Below, piece after piece: positions 8,460 through 18,817 of a stretch of 64,000 nucleotides of DNA. This stretch comes from Paragorgia papillata (taxonomy: Eukaryota; Cnidaria; Anthozoa; Scleralcyonacea; Coralliidae): contig JAWNZC010000294.1 of NCBI GenBank assembly GCA_035771165.1, positions 677,001 to 741,000 on the forward strand, written 5' to 3'. The position numbers and the translations under genes are program-made. Every line of letters starts with the position of its first letter. Positions within the stretch are counted from its first letter, which is position 1. Below the pieces are notes generated by a model. The model made no database searches. It saw only the letters and a list, made by a program, of their open reading frames with translations, and was not told the DNA's origin.

Positions 8460-9915
8460 ATTTAACAGTTATACCATGAGCTCGAGTTGTATATGAGCTC
8501 ATAGCCAACGAGGCGCTTCGCCGATTTGGCTATTAGTTCGTATACAACGAGAGCGAATGGTATAACTGTTTTATTATATAGCCAAGCACTATACAAGAGC
8601 AAAATTACAGCGAAATGTTTGAAACAACAAACTTCCGGCATAGGTAACTAATACTTCCGCCATGCGTAATGATGCATTCACATAGAGTTTCTCGCTGAGC
8701 TGTTCGGTAAACAACTGACCCACCTTTTGACTTTAGTAAAGTCAAAAGGTGGGTCAGTTGTTTATATTAGCGTTGCTGTCGGGAAAAAGGTTTGGATTTC
8801 ATGCAAAAATGAAACTGAAACACCTTCGGCAGTGAAACCATGGATAGTAAAATGAGTGGATTGGAAACTAATAGTCACGTGAGGTGTTTCCAGGCCGCCG
8901 ATTGGCTGAAAAGCGTTTTTCTTTGCTCGAGAGATGTTGAAACCTAGTTGCAAATTGTGATGTCACGAATGGCGTGAGTACGCTTGTTTTACTGAGGTTT
9001 TTAGTGAACTTTTCTTCAAATTCTTCATATCCTCACATTCAGATGACTATGTTGACGTTTCAAAAGATTTTATCGCCTTACAAACCTGCCTAAGCCACAA
9101 TCGAGCGTTCGGGGTAAGTGTTGTTGATCTTTGTTTTGATGATTCCTGTGTTGTTTTGAAGAAACTGGCGTCCCCAAATTGTGCTTTGTTTTGCTCGGAA
9201 TTTGGGATGCATATTTTAACTAGTAAACCTTGATATCTTCTTTTAAAATGAGTAAGAATAGACGGGCATTTTGTCGTATTGTGGCTTTGTCGTATTTACA
9301 GACAATTCGATTATCATTTTAGGCTGTATTAATCCCAAACTTTGAATATACTCGGGTTTTTTAAGCTTGTCAATTGCAACCAGGTTGTTATGCTCACGCC
9401 ATCAAGTTTCCAATCCAGTCTTTTTACTATCCATGGTGAAACTAAATTACTTAGTTGGTTGTTTTTGAAAAAGAACATGCTTTTTACTACTTCAAATGCT
9501 TATCTAAATCAAAAAAGTCTCTTTATTGGTGATCACCTAGGAAATGTGTGTTGTAAACTTGATTTTAACCGTGAGTTTCTTTGTTTGGCAACAAATTAAT
9601 ATCAACCCGATAATTTAGTCGGGCTTTTGAAGTAAAAAGACGTAATTTTTAGGTGCATTTTACCATTTGACATGCTAAATTGTGTATTTGTTAATGTATT
9701 TTTACACAGTGTTGTTTTTTTATACATTGGTTTGAGGGTGTTGATGTTTTTCTGTATAAAAATCCGTCAATTTCAACTCTTTTCGGCAGTTTTAAAAAAA
9801 ACATGCCGCCATCTTGTTTTTCCTCTACTAGTAGGATATGAGCTGATAGCCTGGTAGTAGGAACCAATCAGATTACGCAAAAGCTCATATCCGATAGCAT
9901 GCTATATAATAAATG
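8460..9915. mobile_element. Hairpin-ended repeat, fullest copy
   Basis: Starts with a hairpin whose stem is AACAGTTATACCAT / ATGGTATAACTGTT and whose loop is GC-rich (GCCAACGAGGCGCTTCGCC), followed by TTTTATTATATAGCC. An inner hairpin lies at 8718-8757 (CCACCTTTTGACTTTAG and complement). The right end has ACCAATCAGATTACGC and then GCTATATAATAA. No credible protein is encoded. Shorter copies lie at about 32782-33670, 33672-34320 and 42230-42420. The order of parts resembles the Crypton ends, but the core sequence is different. Confidence 0.6.
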
Positions 9916-10264
9916 CATATATATATATATATATGCATATGTATATATGTAAAGAGTTAATAACAACAAGATGTTTTCTTATGTATGATGTATGTATGTA
10001 TGTGTATATATTCTTCTGATGTATGTATGTGTATATATCAGGCTATATAAACACGTTTGTGACGTGTTTGCAGTTTTGGATAATTCGAAATTACTTATGT
10101 AAACTTTCGAATAAACATTCGAATTCTCCCAACTCACTCTTGTACATATTATATATAATTCAAAAGCACTTGTTTTATTATTCTCTGACTTTGAAATTTC
10201 TAGTTTAGGATGATATAGAGTCCAGTTTTCATAATAAAGAATGATAAAAGCAGCATGTACTATT
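9916..10264. other. Microsatellites and intron sequence
   Basis: An ATGTATGT-type and TA microsatellite region at about 9917-10045. After that comes a stretch (about 10085-10145) with the word CTTTCGAATAAACATTCGAATTCTC, related to sequence downstream of the beta exons. No gene seen. Confidence 0.5.
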
Positions 10265-10500
10265 TCCAAAATGATAGGCCGTTCTGTATCGGAGTATACA
10301 GACACTAGGCGAAGCCGAGTGTCTTTATTGCGATACTGAACGGACACGAATTTTGTAAATGGCTTCTAAAACGTTTAATAAAACGTCCGTGTCTGTAAAT
10401 GTGATACAGAACTGATGCTTTATTAATGAGACCTGTATCATGGTATACAGATCCTAATTAAATCTTAATTTCTTTTGAATTTTCCTCATGAATTATTAAT
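10265..10500. repeat. Hairpin repeat
   Basis: Inverted words CGTTCTGTATCGGAGTATACAG... and GATACTGAACGGACACG surround the loop GACACTAGGCGAAGCCGAGTGTC, itself palindromic. The right flank ends TTTCTTTTGAATTTTCCTCATGAA, which recurs after the hairpins at 32.7 kb and 41.9 kb, marking one family. Confidence 0.55.
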
Positions 10501-10519
10501 TATATATATATATATATAT

Positions 10520-10925
10520 ATAGTAAGGTTAGATACACTGCCAAAACAGAGAACGTAGGAGTCTAACGTTTCGAGCGAAGGCCTTTCGTTTCTCTCTGAT
10601 ATAAGATATTCGTCAACGAGGATTTAACTTGGTTAAATCAGCAGCTTTTGAAGCGTGTCCGGAATGCTCTAAAGGGAAAAGCTTACGTGTTCTCAGCTGA
10701 TGGTTATATTCTTGTCAAGGATTTTTAAGTTGAATTTTTTTAATTTAATACGAAATAATACCTTTTATTCTTGACATTTTTTCTCTATATTATTTATTAT
10801 TCAACTTATTTATACTATATTCTTATAAGCTTGTAACCTAGTTTTAATTGAGGGCCACAAGTTTATCAATCAGTATTTGTAAGGTGTCACCCTCTTGAAA
10901 TAAAGTTTTTATCTTATCTTATATA
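10520..10925 (+). mobile_element. Retroelement 3' end
   Basis: The stretch GGAGTCTAACGTTTCGAGCGAAGGCC and a 3' part ending CTTGAAATAAAGTTTTTATCTTATCTT look like the tail of a retroelement: a polyadenylation-like AATAAA followed by a short ATCTT tandem tail. No coding part is left. Confidence 0.4.
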
Positions 10926-12540
10926 TGATGGCCCACCAGTTAGAATTCGCAGGAAATCTGACTTATCGAAACATGGCTTCGTATAACATAAATTGGATTT
11001 ATTTGGCTAGCCGCCGACTTATTACTCGGGCTACTGTGGTAGGCCAAGTCTAGGTTTCGGCTCGTTTTTGTTGTTTTTTCCCCTTCTGTGTCACGCTCTT
11101 AGCCTTCTCCGCAGACATCTCAAATCAGAAAGCGCAGGCTCAAGTTTAATACTGAAAGCTATCACTCATGGTCACAATCTGATAACCTGCTGACTACTGG
11201 AAACTATCTTAAAGATGAGCGAGACAAAAACAACGTTGAAAACAGAATTGACAACTTGCAAAGGACGGGTAAATATGCTGTGTTGACATCCATTTTCGTG
11301 CTGAAGTTTACGCTAAATGGGAAAACTTTAAAATGTATTGAGGTAATTTTAGTATTTCTAATTTGCCTGGATTACTGATGTATTGTTGTGTTAATAAAGT
11401 TATGCCAAATAAACTCAATGTGATTCAACTGCTTCACTAGCTTTAATATAATCTCATTGAGTGTGTGCATTTTAAATAGTTCCTTCTTGGCAGGTTCGCT
11501 TGTTCTCGATCGTCTCTGTAATATACTACTTACTTAGTAAAAGAAACTGAGTCAATCATGGTATTATTATCTTATAATAATGCAATAAAGCATAATGTAG
11601 TACACAACTGAAGCACTATATACTGTTATTGCATGAGGACAGTATAGTAGTTCAATCAAATTCACCTTTTACTTACTGGTATCTTACTGTGGAATATAAT
11701 TATAATATTGCTTCACTAGCTTATATTATAATTTCATTGAGTGTGTTCATTTTAATAGTTACTTGGTACATTCGCTTGTTGTTGGTTGTCAAGGTAATAT
11801 ACTGCTTAGTGCTTACTTAGTAATGGCTTGCTGCTTAGTGTAACCTTAATCACTTATACTGTATCTATTGTATTTGTTTACATGATTATCCTGAATTGTG
11901 AAATGCTCTAGAATTCCAGATAATCCTGAATATTAAAGAAAATGAAACCCAACCCTGACCCCCACCTCTAAACCTGACCCTAAACCTAACGACAACCCCT
12001 GGTAACCCTAAATCTAACCACAACCTCTCAAGGAGGAAGTTCCACCTCTCAGACCCTGACAACAACACCCCTATTTTTTTTTGTTATATGCCTTTTAGTT
12101 TAACATCCCTCATGTGGGACAGAGAAGTCCCCTAGGCTTCAGGATAATCCTGAATTTTAGACACTTTAAATTGACAATTCAGGATAGTCCTGCACCATGC
12201 ACATTCAGCCTCCAATCTGATCTTCCTCAGCCCACCCCTACCTCTTTGCTCACGCGTTATAGAGACCTCTGCACTTTCCAGTAGCCTGAGTGAACATCTG
12301 ACCCAGGTGTCTTGTCTTTTATATATTTTTCTAACGATGTGTTGTTTTCTCTCCTTTGTGAGCACTTGGCTGTTATTTAATTATTCTTTGTTCATTTGTG
12401 CATGAATGGGTTCATATATAATGGCAGAAAATTTTTGGTTTCTAAGAGATTTTTTTGTGACATGTTGCATGATTAGAGGTAAGTACATTACTCATTTTTT
12501 TACGTTGTATTCGATGGGGGTTGACTTTGAATCGCATAGA
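10926..12540. other. Intron sequence without a gene; diverged tandem duplication
   Basis: No coding region is supported. 11430-11540 and 11700-11825 are diverged direct copies (TTCACTAGCTT...TCATTGAGTGTGT...TTCGCTTGTT...TTACTTAGTAA). Between 11880 and 12180 the word GATAATCCTGAAT or its variant occurs four times. A run of CCTAACC-like words near 11945-12020 is too irregular to be telomeric. Confidence 0.5.
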
Positions 12541-12556
12541 GCAGCAATAGGGCTTT

Positions 12557-12668
12557 CCTTCTACTTCACTTCGTTCATCCGAAGGAAAGTCATTTTCCTT
12601 CTCCTTCCCACTAAGCAGTAAGCACACATACACAACATTAATGGCAGTTTACGTGCAAGCACTGGCCT
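12557..12668. repeat. Direct repeat B of the DIRS-like element, 3' copy
   Basis: Nearly identical to 16491-16610 (TACTTCACTTCGTTCATCC through CGTGCAAGCACTGGCCT). It lies just past the recombinase stop, the place where split direct repeats sit in Ngaro/PAT elements. Confidence 0.85.
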
Positions 12669-12769
12669 GGCAAAAGAAAATTTTTATTTATTTATTTATT
12701 CTTTCACTTATAACACTGGTTTATTGAACGTCTTTGTTAAAGTCAATCGACTTTCCAAGGAGTCTTGAA

Positions 12770-13725
12770 CCTACATGTCTTTGGAGGAGTCCGACTTCCA
12801 CCGACCTTGAAGTTTGAGCAAACGATTCAAATTGGGATTGCCTGCTTGAGAATTTGCCATGAAAGTTGCTCCGCCAGACTGCAGGCTATGCATACTGTAA
12901 AGATGAGGATCAACACCAATACTGGAAAGAGCTTCCAGCTTCCAGCTTCACGTAATCTTGTGTAGCTAAGGCACTTGGAACCAAGAGCAGCGACGGCGTT
13001 TCGACGATGAAAGGCTTGGACAGATCTGAAAATATATTCGTCTGACTGTGCACGAATGTTAGCTAAAGAAAAATAACGAAGAAGCAAAGCATGCGGGCAC
13101 AAAGGTCCATTAGTTTGGGCAATATAAACCTTATTGGCGTTGTGATATTGGTCTGTCTTACTTTTAGGAACTAATATTATCAAATGGTCCGTATTGATAG
13201 TTATGTCCTTCGCTTTTATACTGACTAACTCACTGGCTCGAAACAAACCGAAGAAACCCAGAGTAAACAAAAGTGCCGTACAAAGACATTTGAAGTCGCT
13301 GTCAGAGTTTGCGTATTTTGCGATGACTTTTGATAAAGCATCTATGGAAATAGGTTGCTTTTTACAGGACACGGCATGGTGCGACCGCTAACTAGCTTCA
13401 ACGATGTTTCGTACCAAAGGTGAATCCGCGGGATTTGACTAGGGGAACAAGGTCGTGGACCCACTTTAAAGCACATTGGGCTTGTAAGGTAACGCTGTAT
13501 GTCTTTTTGGTCGCAAAGAGGTGTGAAAGATACTGGGAAATAACCAGGGTAGTGTAAGGGAACTTGTCAGTAAGTTTGGAATCCTGGACGATGTGGATAA
13601 ACTTTCGGTATTGGGATACATAAGACTTAACGGTAGAGCTGGCGCGGGAAAGCAGCACTTGGCGAACTATTCGTTGTCTGTCAATCACACTGATATCTCC
13701 CCAACAAGGGGCACAAACTAGATCC
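12770..13725 (-). pseudogene. DIRS-like element: tyrosine recombinase, catalytically dead
   Basis: An intron of about 58 bp (donor GCAG|GTAAAT near 13784, acceptor TTCCAG|GATC at 13725) precedes it. The core-binding domain is at 13725-13398 (RIVRQVLLSRASSTVKSYV) and the catalytic domain at 13372-12770 (GLFRASELVSIKAKD with the first Arg). A frameshift near 12960 moves the C-terminus to another frame, where the HxxR-type motif reads HSLQSG, a Gln replacing the expected Arg. The usual Tyr position after KDM is a TAG stop (12771-12773). Without these residues it cannot cut DNA. Confidence 0.75.
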
Positions 13726-14088
13726 TGGAATAAACAAATCAATAATTATTACAACTTAAAACGCTATCGAAGTGTAGTTAATTTACCTGCTACAATCCAA
13801 AGTCGCTAGACAAAAGGCTTCCTACCATGCTAGCCAGGGTAACAGGCACCCACCACCGCCTCCTAAGCCATCCAGCTGAGAGCGTATCATTGACAACTCT
13901 GTTAAAGGCATCCGCCTTCTCCCAAGCCACCCGGCTAGGACTTTACATCAAGTAAACAACAATGGTGTCGGAATTGGTTCTCATTGAACACAAATTCATT
14001 TATTCATGTTACAGCCCAAGAGCATGAATTGCTTAACATATGAAACATGATTAAAAGCTTACACAAAAATACGCACAAGGTGAATAGC

Positions 14089-14400
14089 CTAAGAGAAAAC
14101 TAACCGAAAAGCGATAAGATATCCTGTCGAGACATTTAAACCAAGGAGGGACTTGCGATTATTACCTTGCCTTAAAGCCGAGCTACCCACAAATGCTATG
14201 TAATCCTGGATATAAGGTAAAAACCGGGAAATAAGGAGGGGCCAGAAAGAAGCAGACGGCCAGTAGGGCACCACAAAAGTTCCGGTGGCGTTGCAACTGT
14301 GCATGAATGTTAAAACCCTAGAAGCAAGTGAGACAGGAGGTACTAACAGGGCGTTCTCCCCTCCACAACTGTGGAAAAATGCATCCATCCCCGCAGAGCC
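14089..14400 (-). pseudogene. DIRS-like element: post-RNase H linker
   Basis: Encodes FHSCGGENALLVPPVSLASR and then VVPYWPSASFWPLLI, the conserved segment that DIRS-type pol proteins carry between RNase H and the recombinase. It is out of frame with the preceding RNase H piece. Function unknown. After it, 14088-13784 has no clear coding and is probably intron. Confidence 0.65.
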
Positions 14401-15996
14401 AGGGTTCCAGAACCGGGAATAGAATTTGGGTACTTTGCAATTCTTGTAGTCGGCAAAGCAATCTTACCGTGTGCGGGCCAAATTTCCCTTCCAACAACTG
14501 AAATACTTTGGGCGTAATTTCCCAGTCGTCATAATCGACAATCTTGCTTAAATAATCGGCTTTTTCATTTAAAGACCGGGGAATCCATTGAATATCTACT
14601 TCAATGCGAGCTTTTAGACAAGTAGAAAAAATAGCAAATGCCAGCTGATGCAAATTGAATTTCATGCTGCCTACTTGTATAATTTTTCCTGCTACCTGAC
14701 TGTCAGTAAGCCATTTTACCCTGGACTGACGCAAGATGGGTTCAAAAGATTCTAAGGCAAATTCTATTGCAATCAATTTCCTATAGGTAGAGCTTTCAGC
14801 TCTTTCCAATTCTGTAAACATGCGGTGAGCTATCAAATTCCCATCCCCTGAATGTGCAGCGCAAGCTGACTCACTAGCGTCGGAAAAGAATGCTCTGTTA
14901 TGCGGCAACCTAGGTGTAAAGGAACGTCAATTTACAAATTTTATGTTACTTTGACAGAATTCTAACTCTAGAATGCAATATCGGTCTAAATCGAACAACG
15001 AATCCCATGAAGAAGAGCAAGCGACGGACATCTGGCAATGGCGAGTCATAAGGCGAGTCAAGTTACCTAAGACAGGCCCCATGGATATAATCATGCCTAC
15101 CACGGAGGCTAACTTCCGAGTTGATGTCCTCGGCTGAGTAATGAAGTTCTGGAGGACACTCAAAGCTTTCCCAATCCTTTTAGGGGAGATGCTAATAGTG
15201 CATGTTTGTCCGTTCCAGTCTAGGCCCAACCAAGTAAGGGACTGAGTGGGCTGCCATGTGGATTTATCGTCATTAGCTATAAACCCTGCATGTCTTCAGG
15301 AGATCTGAGTGAATTGTACCGGAATTGGTCGTACAAGTTTCTAGACTCTGTTCAACGTCAAAGCCATCGTCCAAGTACACGACAATAGTTATTCCTTGAG
15401 ATCGCCAATGTTTTACTATGGGCCGCAGCAATTTTGTGAAGATATAAGGGGCGGATGTCAACCCAAATGGCAAGACAGTAAACATGAAATAGCTGGGTGT
15501 CTCGCCGTCCATTTTCCAGCTAAAGCCCAAATATGGCTGATGCTCTGAAAAAACATCCAAGTGATGATAACCGGATTTCAAGTCGAATTTCGTGAAAAAG
15601 GAGCCCACATAAAAAAAACTGCAGAGCTGTACGCCAATCTTCAAATTTTGTAGTTTGCCTATAAACGTGATTGTTCACATAACGCAGGTCTAGAATCAGC
15701 CTCTTTTTGCCACCCAGTTGAGTAGCTACGGAAAGCGGGCTACAAACTATTAATTCACGCTCTTGTACCTGGACAATTCGGTCAGTAGATAGCAATTTGG
15801 TGATAAAATCGAACACAAATTGCCAATTATCTAAGGATGAAGAATTATTTGAAAAAACGGTCGAGGTTGGTGTATCACGGAAAGGTATCTTATATCCGCC
15901 TTGGATAGTATCAATAATAAAATCTGATGCTCCAATATCCTTCCAAAACTGAATATGAGCCCTAAGCCTCCCTTTAACTTTTACAGAAGAAAGCAT
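14318..15996 (-). pseudogene. DIRS-like element: reverse transcriptase and RNase H (frameshifted)
   Basis: Three frames tile this region. 15996-15520 starts the RT (VKGRLRAHIQFWKDIGASDF). 15644-15273 holds FTKFDLKSGYHHLDV (motif A, Asp), VLPFGLTSAPYIFTK (motif B) and VVYLDDG (motif C). 15229-14927 is the connection part (KLASVVGMIISMGPVLG). 14908-14318 is RNase H, with FSDAS, a Glu in IAIEFALESFE, LTDSQ and EKADYLS supplying the acidic residues. Frame changes near 15600 and 15250 and at about 14920 make it a pseudogene, although every motif is still readable. Confidence 0.82.
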
Positions 15997-16049
15997 TTAT
16001 AGTGGAGAATTGTACCTGCATTAAGTCCTCGTGCGAATCTTGCAACGAA

Positions 16050-16222
16050 CTATCGGGTAAAGTTGAACCGCTCTCCTGAGGGCCCTGGAGCTGAGGATCG
16101 TGGAAAATATCCTGGTTCGTTTTGGCCTGATCGAGTGAGGGCAAACTTTGTACAACTTGAACTCCAGTGACCTCGTTTCCCGCACCGGAAACACAAGTCT
16201 GTTGGACTAGGGAATCTACGGC
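16050..16222 (-). pseudogene. DIRS-like element: CCHC zinc-knuckle exon
   Basis: Follows an acceptor (TTATTTTAG|GCCG, exon from 16222). Contains CFRCGKRGHWSSSC, a CX2CX4HX4C knuckle of retroelement nucleocapsid type, and ends with a stop at about 16050. The intron before it (16223-16631) carries two of the repeat copies of the element. Confidence 0.7.
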
Positions 16223-16348
16223 CTAAAATAAAAACAAAGACAAGGCGGCAACAAACAAGGATCAAACCAAAGATGTAGAATAAAGTTATATTTGATACTG
16301 AAAATATTGAACTGCTATAAATTACTTCTACATCTTGCGGCTATATAA

Positions 16349-16610
16349 CGAACCAGCAAACAGGCGACTTGGGTGTGCCAGTGTAGTGCTTCACGTGATG
16401 CCCTGTTGCACTAAGTGCCCATATTTATACTCTCATCCAAATGGGCTGTTTAAACATGCGTTTACATCCGAAGGAAAACTCCATTTCTTTCTACTTCACT
16501 TCGTTCATCCGAAGGAAAGTCATTTTCCTTCTCCTTCCCACTAAGCAGTAAGCACACATACACAACATTAATGGCAGGTTACGTGCAAGCACTGGCCTTC
16601 CTTTGATAAA
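16349..16610. repeat. Repeats A and B inside the first intron of the DIRS-like element
   Basis: 16349-16440 matches 17198-17282 (repeat A); 16455-16490 matches the first bases of the LINE at 17400-17430 (GCGTTTACATCCGAAGGAAA); 16491-16610 matches 12557-12668 (repeat B). The block is thus A, a LINE-start-like piece, then B. Confidence 0.8.
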
Positions 16611-16631
16611 CAAAGAAGGGGAACAAATTAC

Positions 16632-17192
16632 CTCGATAAAACAATTGGTCATTAACAACACGATTGTTATAATATTAGGACGTGGCGTTGAAACTTGTCT
16701 GGCTTTCTCTTTCTTGAGTGCATTCTGACGCCGTTTCTTAATGGCTGAATCTTGTGCCTTCCTAATTCGTTTCTCGTCATCAGAATGACTGGCGAGCTCC
16801 TCTGCTTCATACTCGTGAACCGCCAACCAACCGGCCTCGCTTTTGTCTGCTAACTTGATTTTCTTCTGTCGCTGCCTTACGGGCTTGTCGGCTTCTTCAA
16901 TAGTTTGTACCGCTGTCGGTGTATCCCCTTTTTTCAATGAATTGGCCGTTGCCGACAGAAGATCTCGAACTTCGTTGTTGAATAAAAATTGATCTTTGTT
17001 GCCGGGAAACTTCAAATTACTACCTTCGGCTTGCCATTGCAATTTCTCAGATTGTGAGTGAGAAGTAGCCTGAAAGCCGGACGATAAACTCTCGATCTTC
17101 TGATCTAAATCTGTTTTGAACTGGTCGAAAACTGCTGCAGTGACGGACGCTGTATCAGACGAAGCGTTTTGAGCAGAATCTTCGTCAGACAT
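16632..17192 (-). pseudogene. DIRS-like element: gag-like first exon
   Basis: Starts MSDEDSAQNASSDTASV and encodes an acidic, coiled-coil-prone protein with a basic tail (KKRRQNALKKEKARQ), as in the first reading frame of DIRS elements, presumed to bind element RNA. A donor (ATCGAG|GTAATT, 16632/16631) ends the exon; past it the frame runs into unrelated repeat sequence. No stop in the exon. Grouped with the pseudogene because the whole element is dead. Confidence 0.65.
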
Positions 17193-17197
17193 TCTCG

Positions 17198-17372
17198 CAG
17201 CAAACAGGCGACTTGGGTGTGCCAGTGTAGTACTTCACGTGATGCCCTGTTGCACTAAGTGCCCATATTTATACTCTCATGCCATTTGCATGAGAGTATA
17301 AATATGGGCACTTAGTGCAACAGGGCATCACGTGAAGTACTACACTGGCACACCCAAGTCGCCTGTTTGCTG
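17198..17372. repeat. 175-bp palindrome between DIRS-like element and LINE
   Basis: 85-bp arms 17198-17282 and 17288-17372 around a 5-bp centre, almost perfect. The left arm is repeat A just upstream of the gag-like start; the right arm runs up to the LINE start codon region. Confidence 0.88.
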
Positions 17373-17383
17373 TCGCGATTTGC

Positions 17384-18817
17384 ATGAGCAAGTACATACT
17401 GCGTTTACATCCGAAGGAAAACTCCATTTTCAATCGTCTCCTATTGTTAATTACTTCTAAATTAGCTGTTCGATTTACTACATCTGATCTATTTTTCTAT
17501 TATTGTATATTATTATCTCTTTTATTGATCTCGGGCAGTGTTCACCCTAATCCTGGTCCCAGGCAACTTGGCCTTTCTGTGGCACACTTAAATGCTCGTA
17601 GTCTCTTCATCTCTGACAAATTTAGTGAAATTTCCGGTCTTGTTTTATCTAATGCATTTGATATTTTTGCTGTTTCGGAAACTTGGCTTAATGCTAATAT
17701 TTCAAATGAGCAGCTTATGATTCCTGGTTATAATAGTCCCCTGAGGAAAGATCGTGTGGGAAGTAGTGGTCGAGGTGTGGCTATGTACATCGCTAATTAT
17801 TTACCATATGTGAGAAAACATGAGTTTCATTGTCTTGGTATGGAGTTGTTATGGGTAGAAATTACTTTAAATAAGTTTAAAGGTGTTTGTGGTGTTTGTT
17901 ATAGAGCTCCTAATTCCAGTACATCTCAAACTGATGATTTCTTTTGTTCACTTCAAGATTGCCTCGACAATATTAGGAATAAAAACTACACGTCTATTAT
18001 TATTTTGGGTGATTTTAATGCCCATTATAACTTTGTTGATACCTCAATGGTTAATACTGACGTCGGCCTTAAACTTTTCCATTTTTTGAAATGCAACAAT
18101 CTAGTTCAACTTGTAAATGAACCGACTAGAATAACCCAGTCAGGCGAGTCTATTCTAGACCTCATTATTTCTGATTCTCCGGGCTTGTTTGTCTCAACAG
18201 GCACTTTAAGTCCACCGTCAAACTGTGACCATAATGTAGTATTTGGTAAACTATCAATTTCCATGTATAAACCAAAATGCTTTATGAGAAAAGTGCGAAA
18301 TTATAACCATATTGATGAGAATCAGTTAAACTATGCCCTTCTACATGCTGGGTGGGAAAACATTTTCCTTGATGATACGTCATCTAATATAGATGTTATT
18401 TATGAAAAGTGGTTAGTATTGTTCTTATCAATTGTTGATCGTTTCATTCCAAGTAAAATTGCAATGATTCGTCCAAGAGACAAACCCTGGATGAATGGGA
18501 CCATTCGCCGAGCTGTAGGTAAACGAGACAGATTATTAAAGGCCTATACCACGTTTAAATGTTCCTTTAAGTGGGAAAAGTACCGCATTCAAAGAAATTT
18601 TGTTGTTGGGTTGATTCGTAAAGCTAAATTAGACCATCAGCATAAAATCAATGATCTTCTGTCTAGCCCAATAACGTCGGCAAAAAAGTGGTGGAATGTA
18701 GTTAAATCGTTTTACGGTTCTAAGGCTAGTTCAGTAATACCACCATTATATGAAAATGATAAGTATGTTTTCAATTCTAAAGACAAAGCAGACCTGTTTA
18801 ATGATTTTTTTTGTTAG
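17384..18817 (+). pseudogene. LINE ORF2: 2A-like leader and AP endonuclease
   Basis: The 477-residue open frame starts MSKYILRLHPKENS. A hydrophobic stretch (about residues 17-52) ends in SGSVHPNPGP at about 50-59, which resembles the ribosome-skipping 2A motif ending NPGP. The APE endonuclease follows: LSVAHLNARSL, AVSETWLN, GRGVAMYI, GVCYRAPNSS, ILGDFNAH (catalytic Asp and Asn), LDLIISDS and SNCDHNVV (catalytic Asp-His). This enzyme nicks target DNA for reverse transcription. The frame ends because a run of eight T shifts it; the alternate frame continues into the RT. Confidence 0.82.

Larger units (their letters stand above)
12541..17282 (-). mobile_element. DIRS-like tyrosine-recombinase retrotransposon, decayed
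   Basis: Minus-strand order: coiled gag-like protein, CCHC knuckle, reverse transcriptase, RNase H, a conserved linker, then tyrosine recombinase. This is the order of DIRS/Ngaro retrotransposons, which lack an integrase and insert through a recombinase. Several frameshifts break the pol frame, and the recombinase lacks its nucleophile. At least two introns with good borders are present. Repeats: a segment of about 112 bp at 12557-12668 recurs at 16491-16610, and an 85-bp segment at 17198-17282 recurs at about 16350-16440 and, inverted, at 17288-17372. Having terminal-type repeats inside the first intron is odd. Confidence 0.8.

Noticed and set aside
11945..12020. Telomere-like CCTAA repeats
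   Set aside because: Irregular words, no constant unit; the same holds for 24835-24880.
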